Shown here piece by piece: positions 1-5,906 of a DNA stretch of 7,992 bases (positions are counted from its first letter, which is position 1; every line of letters begins with the position of its first letter). Source of the DNA: Candidatus Atribacter alterifermentans (GTDB lineage: Bacteria > Atribacterota > Atribacteria > Atribacterales > Atribacteraceae); NCBI GenBank assembly GCA_012517635.1, contig JAAYUP010000227.1, positions 1 through 7,992 of the forward strand, in the 5' to 3' direction. The position numbers and the translations under genes were made by a program. Below the pieces are notes generated by a model, which worked only from the letters and a program-made list of their open reading frames with translations, had not been told where the DNA came from and searched no databases.

Positions 1-13
1 AGGCCCACTCATT

Positions 14-2863
14 GTGAAGAAATTAGAAGATTTCATCGTTCGTTATGCCTGGCCTATATTTATTGCAACCATTGTAATAACGATTTTCTTTGGTATTCAA
101 TTTCGGAATATTCGTTTTGAAGATGATTTCACCAAGTATGTCCCTGAAAGCGATCCTCAAGTTTCCTTTTATAACTCTTTAGAAGATAAATTTTCTAGTT
201 TCCAGAAAAAATCGATGATCATTGCCTTAGAATTTGATGATTTATTCACTCCTGAAAGTTTAAATACTTTAGAACAAATTGTGAACGCTGTTGAGAAAGT
301 CTCCGAAGTCAGAACAGTTTCGGCGTTGACGAACATGCCCAAAATTATTCCCACCAACGAGGGATTCAATGTCAAAGAAGTTGTTGAAATCCTCCCTCAA
401 ACCATTGAAGAAGCCCAAGAACTCAAATCTGACCTTCAAGATGACGAATTAATCTGGGGCAAAATGGTAACTGAAGATGGTAAGGCAACCATTGTCTCGA
501 TTTCTTTCTTTAGCACAGTTGACGAATATAAAGCGATTGATGCCGTACAAAAGGTCGTTGATCCATTAAAGGGAAATGCTCAAAAAGTAACCTACTTTGG
601 GCTTCCGGTAATAACCCGCGAAATGGGTAATGATGCCCGGCAAACCATGCTTTGGCTTACCCCCCTTGCAGGACTGGTTATTCTATTAATTCTCTATTGG
701 GGTTTTCGTACTTTTCAGGGAGTGATACTTCCCATCCTCGTCGCTTTGTTTTCTTCGGTTTGGGTCTTAGGATTCTCAGTGATATTGAACCGACCTATGA
801 CGATGATATCGGCTGTTATTCCTATCATGATGGTTGCTTTGGTCTCAGCCTATGGTATTCATTTTATGAACCGTTACTATGATTTTCGCCACCAGCTTGA
901 TGGAAACGAAGTCGTAAAAAGTACACTGAATTGGGTTCTGGTACCTATACTCTTAAGTGCGATAACAACCCTTGGTGGGTTCTTTTCTTTGATGACTGCT
1001 CAACTCAAACCGGTTACCGATTTTGGGCTGTTTACAGGGTTAGGCGTTTTATTCGGCTTTTTGCTTGCTACCTTTTCATTGGCCGCCTTTTTAACCATTT
1101 TCCGCCCCAAAAAAGCACCAACCCATTTCAACCATGTGGAAGTCAGAAACTCTAACTTATTAATCAATAAAATCTTAAATTTTATATATAAAACAGTGAC
1201 TCACCGGAAAAAAGCTGTATTGATAGGAACAATCATTGTAATTGTTATTTTAGGAATCGGCATTCCCCGAATCAGCGTTGAAACGACGGTTAGAGCAAAT
1301 ATGGGTTCCAACCATCCGATAACCATCCTTTTAGAATATTTTCAAAATCGATTTGGTGGATCCGATTACAACTATGTTTATCTTGAAACTGAAGATATAA
1401 AAAACCCTTTTATCTTGAAGGAAATGGTTCGAATCTCTAAATACGGAGAACAATTCTACGCATTCAAAGATTCTTCATCCATTGCCGACTTTATTATGGA
1501 TCTGAATGAAGCTATAGAAGGTCCTGGATATAAGGCTATTCCCGATAGTTCAGATAAAATTGGAAACCTCTGGCTATACGCTCAAGGCAATAGCTATATT
1601 GAAGGAAGAATAAACAAAGATGAGAGTGCCAGCATTATTGAGTGCCGAGCCGAGGAATCAACCTCACAGATTTTAAATGAAGAAGTTCAACGTATGAATC
1701 AATACCTTGAATCTCGGCCCCATACTGTTCGAGCAGTTCCTATTGACACACCAGGAGCACAAGAGTACCTGGCCGAAACCATTGTAACCGACTTGGAGAT
1801 ATTTCTTAATCAACCTTTCCCCAATCGAAAAGAAGTAAAAAATACTGTGAAGTCCATTATAGAAAAACCAGACTCGGAATTTATTATCCTTGATCGTGAA
1901 ACTGCAGAAAAAGCTGCCAAAGGAGCATCTCTCGAAATTAAAGACCTGGGTTTAACCGTGAATGACGTTGCCCAAACCCTTCAAAATTGGTTTACTGAAA
2001 ACCAATCCGTTTCTCTTGATCAAGTCTTGATTCGTGACTTTGAATTCGATGAAGGTACTGCGGAATACCTAGCGGACGTTCTTTCTTATTCAATAGAACA
2101 AGTTGGAAAAAGGCAAAAAATGAATTTCTTGAAAAGTGAAATAGAAATAATTGTCGGAAACCCCCTCGGTGATGAATTCCAATTTATTTTTTATCAAGTT
2201 CTCGATTCCCAGGTGTATATGCCGGACGAAGAAGGAGATGTGACGGTCAGCTATCGACTCACTGGATCGCCTATTATTAGTGATATGATTAACAGTCGAT
2301 TGTTTACCGACCAACAACGGAGCATGATTGTTGCCTTTGCAGCGATCTTTTTATTATTATGGGCACAGTTAAAAAACTTAAAAAGGTCGGTTTTTGCTTA
2401 CATTCCTCTCGCTCTCACCGTCTATACCTCATTTGGAATCATGGGTTTGTTCCGTATCCCCCTCAATGTTGCGACCTTGATGGTCGCCAGCATTGCAATT
2501 GGGGCTGGAATCGATTATACAATCCACTTTATTTACCGATGGAATCGTGAATTGGAGATTGATCCTAAAAATGCTCTATTCAATACCATTACCAGCACGG
2601 GTCGAGGAATGATTATCAACTCTGTGGCAGTTTCCTTTGGAACATATGTTATAGTGCTCGGCCCAATAAGCATGGTGAGAAGTTTTGGGGCATTATTGGC
2701 AACAATTCTATTATTAGCGGTTATTTACGCTTTATTCCTTCTGCCTTTACTTCTTTCAATCTGTGATAGAAAATTATTCTTATGTGAGGAAAACAATCGT
2801 GATTCTTCTATAAAAAAAGGAAAATATCAATCAAAAAAGAATAAAGGAGACAAAAGAAAATGA
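14..2863 (+). CDS. RND superfamily (MMPL/COG1033-type) exporter permease
   Basis: Inner-membrane RND permease, probably proton-driven and moving a lipid or other hydrophobic cargo out of the inner membrane. The protein shows the duplicated RND plan: TM1 at about residues 12-30, a periplasmic loop of about 180 residues, a TM2-6 bundle at 212-362, TM7 at 400-418, a second loop of about 350 residues, and TM8-12 at 768-915. The TM10 motif GAGIDYTIHF (830-839) keeps the Asp-Tyr pair (D834, Y835) typical of MMPL proteins. The matching TM4 motif reads SAYGIHF (278-284), with Ala in place of Asp. The C-terminal tail (917-949) is Lys-rich and probably cytoplasmic. The start is GTG; the frame stays open to the window edge, but GTG followed by Lys-Lys and TM1 gives a normal N-terminus. 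It is the first gene of a three-gene operon and overlaps the next by 4 nt. Family is secure; substrate is unknown. Confidence 0.9.
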   Translation: MKKLEDFIVRYAWPIFIATIVITIFFGIQFRNIRFEDDFTKYVPESDPQVSFYNSLEDKFSSFQKKSMIIALEFDDLFTPESLNTLEQIVNAVEKVSEVRTVSALTNMPKIIPTNEGFNVKEVVEILPQTIEEAQELKSDLQDDELIWGKMVTEDGKATIVSISFFSTVDEYKAIDAVQKVVDPLKGNAQKVTYFGLPVITREMGNDARQTMLWLTPLAGLVILLILYWGFRTFQGVILPILVALFSSVWVLGFSVILNRPMTMISAVIPIMMVALVSAYGIHFMNRYYDFRHQLDGNEVVKSTLNWVLVPILLSAITTLGGFFSLMTAQLKPVTDFGLFTGLGVLFGFLLATFSLAAFLTIFRPKKAPTHFNHVEVRNSNLLINKILNFIYKTVTHRKKAVLIGTIIVIVILGIGIPRISVETTVRANMGSNHPITILLEYFQNRFGGSDYNYVYLETEDIKNPFILKEMVRISKYGEQFYAFKDSSSIADFIMDLNEAIEGPGYKAIPDSSDKIGNLWLYAQGNSYIEGRINKDESASIIECRAEESTSQILNEEVQRMNQYLESRPHTVRAVPIDTPGAQEYLAETIVTDLEIFLNQPFPNRKEVKNTVKSIIEKPDSEFIILDRETAEKAAKGASLEIKDLGLTVNDVAQTLQNWFTENQSVSLDQVLIRDFEFDEGTAEYLADVLSYSIEQVGKRQKMNFLKSEIEIIVGNPLGDEFQFIFYQVLDSQVYMPDEEGDVTVSYRLTGSPIISDMINSRLFTDQQRSMIVAFAAIFLLLWAQLKNLKRSVFAYIPLALTVYTSFGIMGLFRIPLNVATLMVASIAIGAGIDYTIHFIYRWNRELEIDPKNALFNTITSTGRGMIINSVAVSFGTYVIVLGPISMVRSFGALLATILLLAVIYALFLLPLLLSICDRKLFLCEENNRDSSIKKGKYQSKKNKGDKRK
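2843..2850 (+). promoter_or_regulatory. Ribosome binding site of the LolA-like gene
   Basis: AAAGGAGA lies 9 nt before the ATG at 2860, inside the last codons of the permease gene. It fixes this ATG as the start and shows that the ATGA overlap is served by its own strong Shine-Dalgarno sequence, in addition to any translational coupling. Confidence 0.75.
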
Positions 2864-3630
2864 AAAAATTAGTGATGACTTCCTTTCTCCTAATAGTGCT
2901 TATGGCGTTTTCGTTTCAGGCGTTTGCAATCACTGCCGACGAAATTCTCGATGAGATGGAAGCGAAAAGCGCGTTGAATGCAACTCAAAAATCGGTTGGA
3001 ACCATGATTTTGACCGATGAAAAAGGAAAAGAGGAAAAACGCGAACTGGTTATGTATGCCTACGATGATTCCGAGGATACCGAAAATCGCGCATTTATAT
3101 TTCGTTTTCTAAGTCCAGCTGAAGTGAGAAATGTAACCATGCTTAGCATGGAAGATGGAGAACAGATTTATCTCTTCATGCCGGCATTTAAAAAAGTTCG
3201 TCGTATTGCCGGTTCGGGGAAGAAAGAAAAATTTGCTGGAACCAATATCTCTTTTGAAGATCTGAGCGGTGGTTACAGTAAGGATGATTATGATGCGACT
3301 TTAGTTGGCGAGGACGAAGAGAATTACCTATTAGATCTTGTTCCGGCTGATCCTGATTCCGATTATTCCAAGCTCATTATGACTGTCGATAAAGAAAAGT
3401 TTTACTTTAAGAAAATTGAATTCCTCGATCTTGAAGGAAATCTTTGGAAAGTTTTAGAAGTCCAAAAAGTACAGGAAGAAGAGGATGGGAGCGTTACAAT
3501 TTTAAAAATGTACTTCCAAGACCTCAAAGACAATACAACCTCTTTGGTGGAGTTTGAAAGCGTGGAAAAAGGAATCGATCTTCCGAATAACTTTTTTAGT
3601 GTTCGGACCATACAACAGCCAGAGATTTGA
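2860..3630 (+). CDS. LolA-like outer membrane lipoprotein-sorting protein (periplasmic)
   Basis: Secreted periplasmic protein of the 'outer membrane lipoprotein-sorting protein' group, whose LolA/LolB-like fold forms an open beta half-barrel with a hydrophobic cavity for acyl chains. A clear Sec signal peptide is present: MKK, a hydrophobic core at residues 8-19, and an AFA cleavage site after residue 23. No lipobox Cys is seen, so it should be soluble. The mature part begins TADEILDEMEAK, an N-terminal helix common in this group, and continues with alternating strands such as residues 101-116 (MEDGEQIYLFMPAFKK) and a C-terminal stretch with LPNNFFSVRTI. The length of 256 aa suits the family. 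Its position between the permease and the barrel suggests a shuttle carrying cargo across the periplasm. This is a different family from classical LolA, so a role in bulk lipoprotein sorting is not implied. Confidence 0.82.
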   Translation: MKKLVMTSFLLIVLMAFSFQAFAITADEILDEMEAKSALNATQKSVGTMILTDEKGKEEKRELVMYAYDDSEDTENRAFIFRFLSPAEVRNVTMLSMEDGEQIYLFMPAFKKVRRIAGSGKKEKFAGTNISFEDLSGGYSKDDYDATLVGEDEENYLLDLVPADPDSDYSKLIMTVDKEKFYFKKIEFLDLEGNLWKVLEVQKVQEEEDGSVTILKMYFQDLKDNTTSLVEFESVEKGIDLPNNFFSVRTIQQPEI

Positions 3631-3640
3631 GGGTTGAATC

Positions 3641-4927
3641 ATGAAAGGAATCCGATTCAATTTTTTTATTCTGATTATTATCCTGGCTTTTACCCCTTAT
3701 TCTTTTGCGGCTGACGTCTATGGTGAAGTAAGTGCCTATGGAAGTTACATTTTAGATACCAAAAGCTTTGGATATGGGACAACATTGCAGCTCAAGTATA
3801 ATCCATCTTTGACTGACGATTATTATCTCATGGCTGATGTGTCGCTAAAATATCAATCAGAGAACAACTATTCCCCAATACGATTAAATGAATTATATAT
3901 CCAAGGGTTTGCTACACCTTCTGAAGATATTGATTATAAAGTTGGGTATATGCATCTCACCTGGGGAGCGAGCGATGCTTTTAGCCCAATTGATAACATC
4001 AACCCCCGACCTTTTTCCCAATCGATCAGCCAAGATGCCATTGATGACAAAATTCCTGTTCTTGCTCTTGATGTCGAATGGTATATGAATCCAACCTGGT
4101 CTTTGGAATTTGTTTATCAACCTGAATTTCGGTCAAATTATCGACCGGAGCAGGTCGATAATTTGTTTTTAGGGAATCAGTTTGCGACACTGTTGGGTTT
4201 AAATCCTCAAACGATGCAAATTGACACTATTCAAGACTTTTCTGAGGTCAATGTCCTCAATCCAGTTTGGGGAATCCGAGCCCGAGGAAATGTAGGAAGT
4301 ATAGATACGTCCTTGAGTTTTCTCAAGGGATATTATCTCACCGCGTATCCATATCTTACCGATATCACGATCAATCCTGATGGATCGAGCTTGGTCCAAA
4401 CCGAGATGGGATATCCGGAAAGAAGTGTCTTAGGTGCCGAGTTTCAAGGGGAAATTCCTGGAATCGCCGGCGTCACTTTCCGAGCAGACTTTGCCCTTTT
4501 TATTCCTGAGCAATGGACCAATCAGATCACCACTCATAATCCGGATGGGACAACCAGTTTTACTACTGTGGGTGTATTTGATGAGATTTACTGGAAAGCC
4601 AGTGTCGGTGCCGATTATACCGCTGAAGATAATACTTATTATAACCTGATATATTTGTTGGGAACTCCTTATGAAGAAGGGAAGGATGTATCTTCTTATT
4701 TATTCTTAAGATTGGAGAAACCCAGTCCTGATAAAAAATGGAAACCCTTTTTAAATTCTATCCTGAGCCTTGAAGATGGTAGCATGATCAATATTATTGG
4801 AACTGATTATAATCCTAAAGAAAATTGGACCGTCACCTTTTCCTACTCAGTATCAAGCGGTCCTGCCACCTCAATACTTTCTATGGCAGGTGATACCATG
4901 TCTTTAAGTGTCAATTATGTGTTTTAG
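3641..4927 (+). CDS. DUF1302-like outer-membrane beta-barrel protein
   Basis: Predicted outer-membrane barrel. It has a Sec signal peptide (hydrophobic core 8-17, cleavage after residue 23 or 24 at SFAA) and a mature chain of alternating amphipathic strands rich in Tyr, Trp and Gly. It ends SLSVNYVF, a typical barrel C-terminus with terminal Phe as recognised by BamA. The segment at residues 102-122, with LTWGASDAF and then IDNINP, resembles the WG-x-D-x-F...D-x-x-NP signature of DUF1302 proteins, as does the NPVWGIRARG strand near 207-216. The start ATG follows a GAGGG Shine-Dalgarno at 3629-3633 that overlaps the stop codon of the gene before, so translation is probably coupled. DUF1302 proteins are often encoded near MMPL permeases and LolA-like proteins in Proteobacteria. 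Here it is probably the outer-membrane exit or acceptor of the export system. The family assignment rests on motif likeness only. Confidence 0.72.
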   Translation: MKGIRFNFFILIIILAFTPYSFAADVYGEVSAYGSYILDTKSFGYGTTLQLKYNPSLTDDYYLMADVSLKYQSENNYSPIRLNELYIQGFATPSEDIDYKVGYMHLTWGASDAFSPIDNINPRPFSQSISQDAIDDKIPVLALDVEWYMNPTWSLEFVYQPEFRSNYRPEQVDNLFLGNQFATLLGLNPQTMQIDTIQDFSEVNVLNPVWGIRARGNVGSIDTSLSFLKGYYLTAYPYLTDITINPDGSSLVQTEMGYPERSVLGAEFQGEIPGIAGVTFRADFALFIPEQWTNQITTHNPDGTTSFTTVGVFDEIYWKASVGADYTAEDNTYYNLIYLLGTPYEEGKDVSSYLFLRLEKPSPDKKWKPFLNSILSLEDGSMINIIGTDYNPKENWTVTFSYSVSSGPATSILSMAGDTMSLSVNYVF

Positions 4928-5055
4928 AAAACATGAATTTACGTCCCTACGGTATCAATAGTTCTTTTTTAAAGCTGGATCGATCGAACCTGGTGGTTGT
5001 TTTAGAATAGACTCTCATACCACTTGTGTGGCACCATTGAGGATGAAAATGTTTT

Positions 5056-5163
5056 CCCCCTCACCTACACCTCTCCCACGAAGGGGCGAGGAAAAAATAA
5101 TTATAAAGAATGAATTCATTCCTTCTCCCTTGATAGGAGAAGGTGAGGATGAGGGTGGTTTTT
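5056..5163. repeat. Long imperfect inverted repeat with nested hairpins
   Basis: The left arm begins CCCCCTCACCTACACCT (5056-5072) and the right arm, read on the other strand, begins CCACCCTCATCCTCACCT (5158 back to 5141). The arms stay alignable inward for about 35-40 bases with small gaps (AAGGGG-CGAGGAA against AAGGGAGAAGGAA), around an AT-rich centre containing GAATTC. Each arm also folds alone: 5070-5077 with 5084-5091 (one mismatch), and 5121-5128 with 5136-5143 (perfect). CCCTCACC...CTCTCCC-type sequences are known as dispersed intergenic repeats in many bacterial genomes, so this is probably a REP- or MITE-like element. No open reading frame lies inside. Confidence 0.7.
5056..5163 (+). 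terminator. Possible terminator of the exporter operon
   Basis: Transcribed on the + strand, the outer arms of the inverted repeat would close a long GC-rich stem ending GAGGGTGG, followed at once by five T residues (5159-5163). That is a terminator-like layout at the only strong hairpin downstream of the barrel gene. The stem is far longer and less regular than usual, so termination may be a side effect of the repeat. Confidence 0.35.
5121..5143 (+). repeat. Perfect 8-bp hairpin inside the long repeat
   Basis: CCTTCTCC (5121-5128) and GGAGAAGG (5136-5143) are exact reverse complements with a 7-nt loop, CTTGATA. It is the strongest local hairpin in the spacer. No T-run follows it directly, so on its own it does not look like an intrinsic terminator. 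Confidence 0.7.
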
Positions 5164-5169
5164 AAACTG

Positions 5170-5199
5170 TTCACGGTTCACACACTTCACGGTTCACGG
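5170..5199 (+). repeat. TTCACGG heptamer direct-repeat cluster
   Basis: The 12-mer TTCACGGTTCAC occurs at 5170-5181 and again at 5186-5197, separated by ACAC (5182-5185), a period of 16. Each copy is itself built from the heptamer TTCACGG, giving three full units and one truncated unit in 30 bases. The cluster abuts the long inverted repeat on its left and contains the candidate -35 box of the tetR promoter on its right. Confidence 0.8.
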
Positions 5200-5205
5200 T
5201 ATTTT
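5177..5205 (+). promoter_or_regulatory. Candidate sigma70-type promoter of the tetR gene
   Basis: TTCACA (5177-5182) and TATTTT (5200-5205) are separated by exactly 17 nt and match the TTGACA and TATAAT consensus at 5 of 6 and 4 of 6 positions. Transcription would begin near 5212, about 66 nt before the TTG start codon. This is prediction only; AT-rich sequence gives such matches by chance. Confidence 0.4.
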
Positions 5206-5206
5206 C

Positions 5207-5233
5207 TGGATAGAGCACGATTTATTCTATCCA
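5207..5233. promoter_or_regulatory. 27-bp dyad, candidate TetR operator
   Basis: TGGATAGA (5207-5214) and TCTATCCA (5226-5233) are perfect reverse complements around an 11-nt spacer. The dyad starts 2 nt after the candidate -10 box, so it would cover the transcription start of the adjacent TetR-family gene, the usual place for an autorepressor site. TetR dimers bind palindromes of about this size. As RNA it could also form an 8-bp hairpin in the 5' leader. Confidence 0.5.
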
Positions 5234-5265
5234 TCCGAATGATTACCAAAAAAGTAAATAAATTT

Positions 5266-5273
5266 AAGGTGAT
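5266..5273 (+). promoter_or_regulatory. Ribosome binding site deciding the TTG start of tetR
   Basis: AAGGTGAT lies 4 nt before the TTG at 5278. An in-frame ATG at 5272 is followed at once by TAG (5275-5277), so TTG is the first usable codon after the stop. The Shine-Dalgarno sequence supports it. Confidence 0.65.
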
Positions 5274-5277
5274 GTAG

Positions 5278-5853
5278 TTGGTCGATAAAAAACAAAAAAT
5301 CTTAGAAGCAGCAAAAAAGATTTTTGCTGAAAAAAGCTACTTTGAAGCGACTCTCGAAGATATTTCCCAACTTTCCGGAGTCAAAAAATCAACCATTTAT
5401 TATTATTTTGGAAGTAAATTGGATTTAATGGTGGGTCTCATTGAAGAGGTAATACTTCAAGCAATAGAAAAAATGAAAGATGTTTCTATCGCAGAAAACC
5501 AAAAAGAAATAGTAGTTACCATTATCGAAAAGTTGTTTGATTTCATTATGGAAGAACGTGAATTAATGACAGTTTTTCAGAGAGCAGGGTATGATTTTCT
5601 GCATCATCACAATACTCTGAAACAATTTAAAAAAGTTATAGGTAAATTCCAAGTGTTTCGTGATAATTTTGGTGATATCATTGGCAATATCGTCACTATC
5701 AAAGGTCAGATTATTTCCGGAAAGGATTTCATGAGAGTTTTAATGTCAAGTATTTGGGGATATTGTATGGATGAAAGTAAAGAGGGTAAAATGATCACAG
5801 AAGATAAAAAAGAGATGTTTAAAGAAATATTTACGGCTTTTCTCAGAGAATGA
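5278..5853 (+). CDS. TetR/AcrR-family transcriptional regulator
   Basis: One-domain repressor of 191 residues, the usual TetR size. The N-terminal DNA-binding domain is clear: an opening helix KKQKILEAAKKIFAEKSY (4-21), then a helix-turn-helix at about 25-44 with LEDISQLSGVKKSTIYYYF, ending in the family's typical YYYFGSK before LDLM. The remaining two thirds is helical and forms the ligand-binding and dimer domain, too variable to name the ligand. The start is TTG, fixed by a Shine-Dalgarno sequence and an in-frame stop directly before it. The gene lies between a membrane exporter operon and a PLP-enzyme gene, on the same strand as both. A 27-bp dyad upstream suggests autoregulation. TetR proteins often control neighbouring exporters, but no operator upstream of the exporter can be examined here because its promoter lies outside the window. 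Confidence 0.93.
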   Translation: MVDKKQKILEAAKKIFAEKSYFEATLEDISQLSGVKKSTIYYYFGSKLDLMVGLIEEVILQAIEKMKDVSIAENQKEIVVTIIEKLFDFIMEERELMTVFQRAGYDFLHHHNTLKQFKKVIGKFQVFRDNFGDIIGNIVTIKGQIISGKDFMRVLMSSIWGYCMDESKEGKMITEDKKEMFKEIFTAFLRE

Positions 5854-5880
5854 ATGGGAACAATTTATCATAAACCCATT
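5853..5880. promoter_or_regulatory. Small dyad between tetR and the aldolase gene
   Basis: AATGGG (5853-5858) and CCCATT (5875-5880) are exact reverse complements with a 16-nt AT-rich centre. The site begins at the last base of the tetR stop codon. It could be a protein-binding site or a weak attenuating hairpin; no T-run follows, so it is not a convincing terminator. The short arms could be chance. Confidence 0.3.
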
Positions 5881-5906
5881 AAGAAATCATTAAAGGATAG
5901 AATACA

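Larger units (their letters stand above)
4928..5277. other. 350-bp gene-free spacer with dense repeats
   Basis: This stretch holds no credible gene. It separates the exporter operon from the tetR gene. The first 125 bases show only weak small dyads and no clear terminator directly after the barrel gene. From about 5056 onward come a long imperfect inverted repeat, a TTCACGG direct-repeat cluster, a candidate promoter and a 27-bp dyad, each listed separately. The repeat part is visibly more GC-rich than the surrounding genes. Confidence 0.7.

Noticed and set aside
2090..2317. Reverse-strand open frame inside the permease gene
   Set aside because: It lies wholly inside a well-supported gene, with no ribosome binding site or recognisable motif; it is a shadow frame. 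The same holds for the other antisense frames in the window.
4987..5004. AACC-TGGT-GGTT mini-hairpin followed by TTTT
   Set aside because: A 4-bp stem is too weak for an intrinsic terminator.
4933..5010. 25-codon ATG frame directly after the barrel gene
   Set aside because: No Shine-Dalgarno sequence precedes it, and its peptide shows no signal, membrane segment or familiar motif. A frame this short is expected by chance.
5020..5031. CCAC-TTGT-GTGG mini-hairpin
   Set aside because: Four base pairs with no T-run and no gene-related position; within chance.
5056..5199. CRISPR array in the repeat-rich spacer
   Set aside because: Repeats are 7-12 bp with a 4-bp gap, or form one long inverted pair. 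There are no regularly spaced 24-37 bp repeats with unique spacers and no cas genes.
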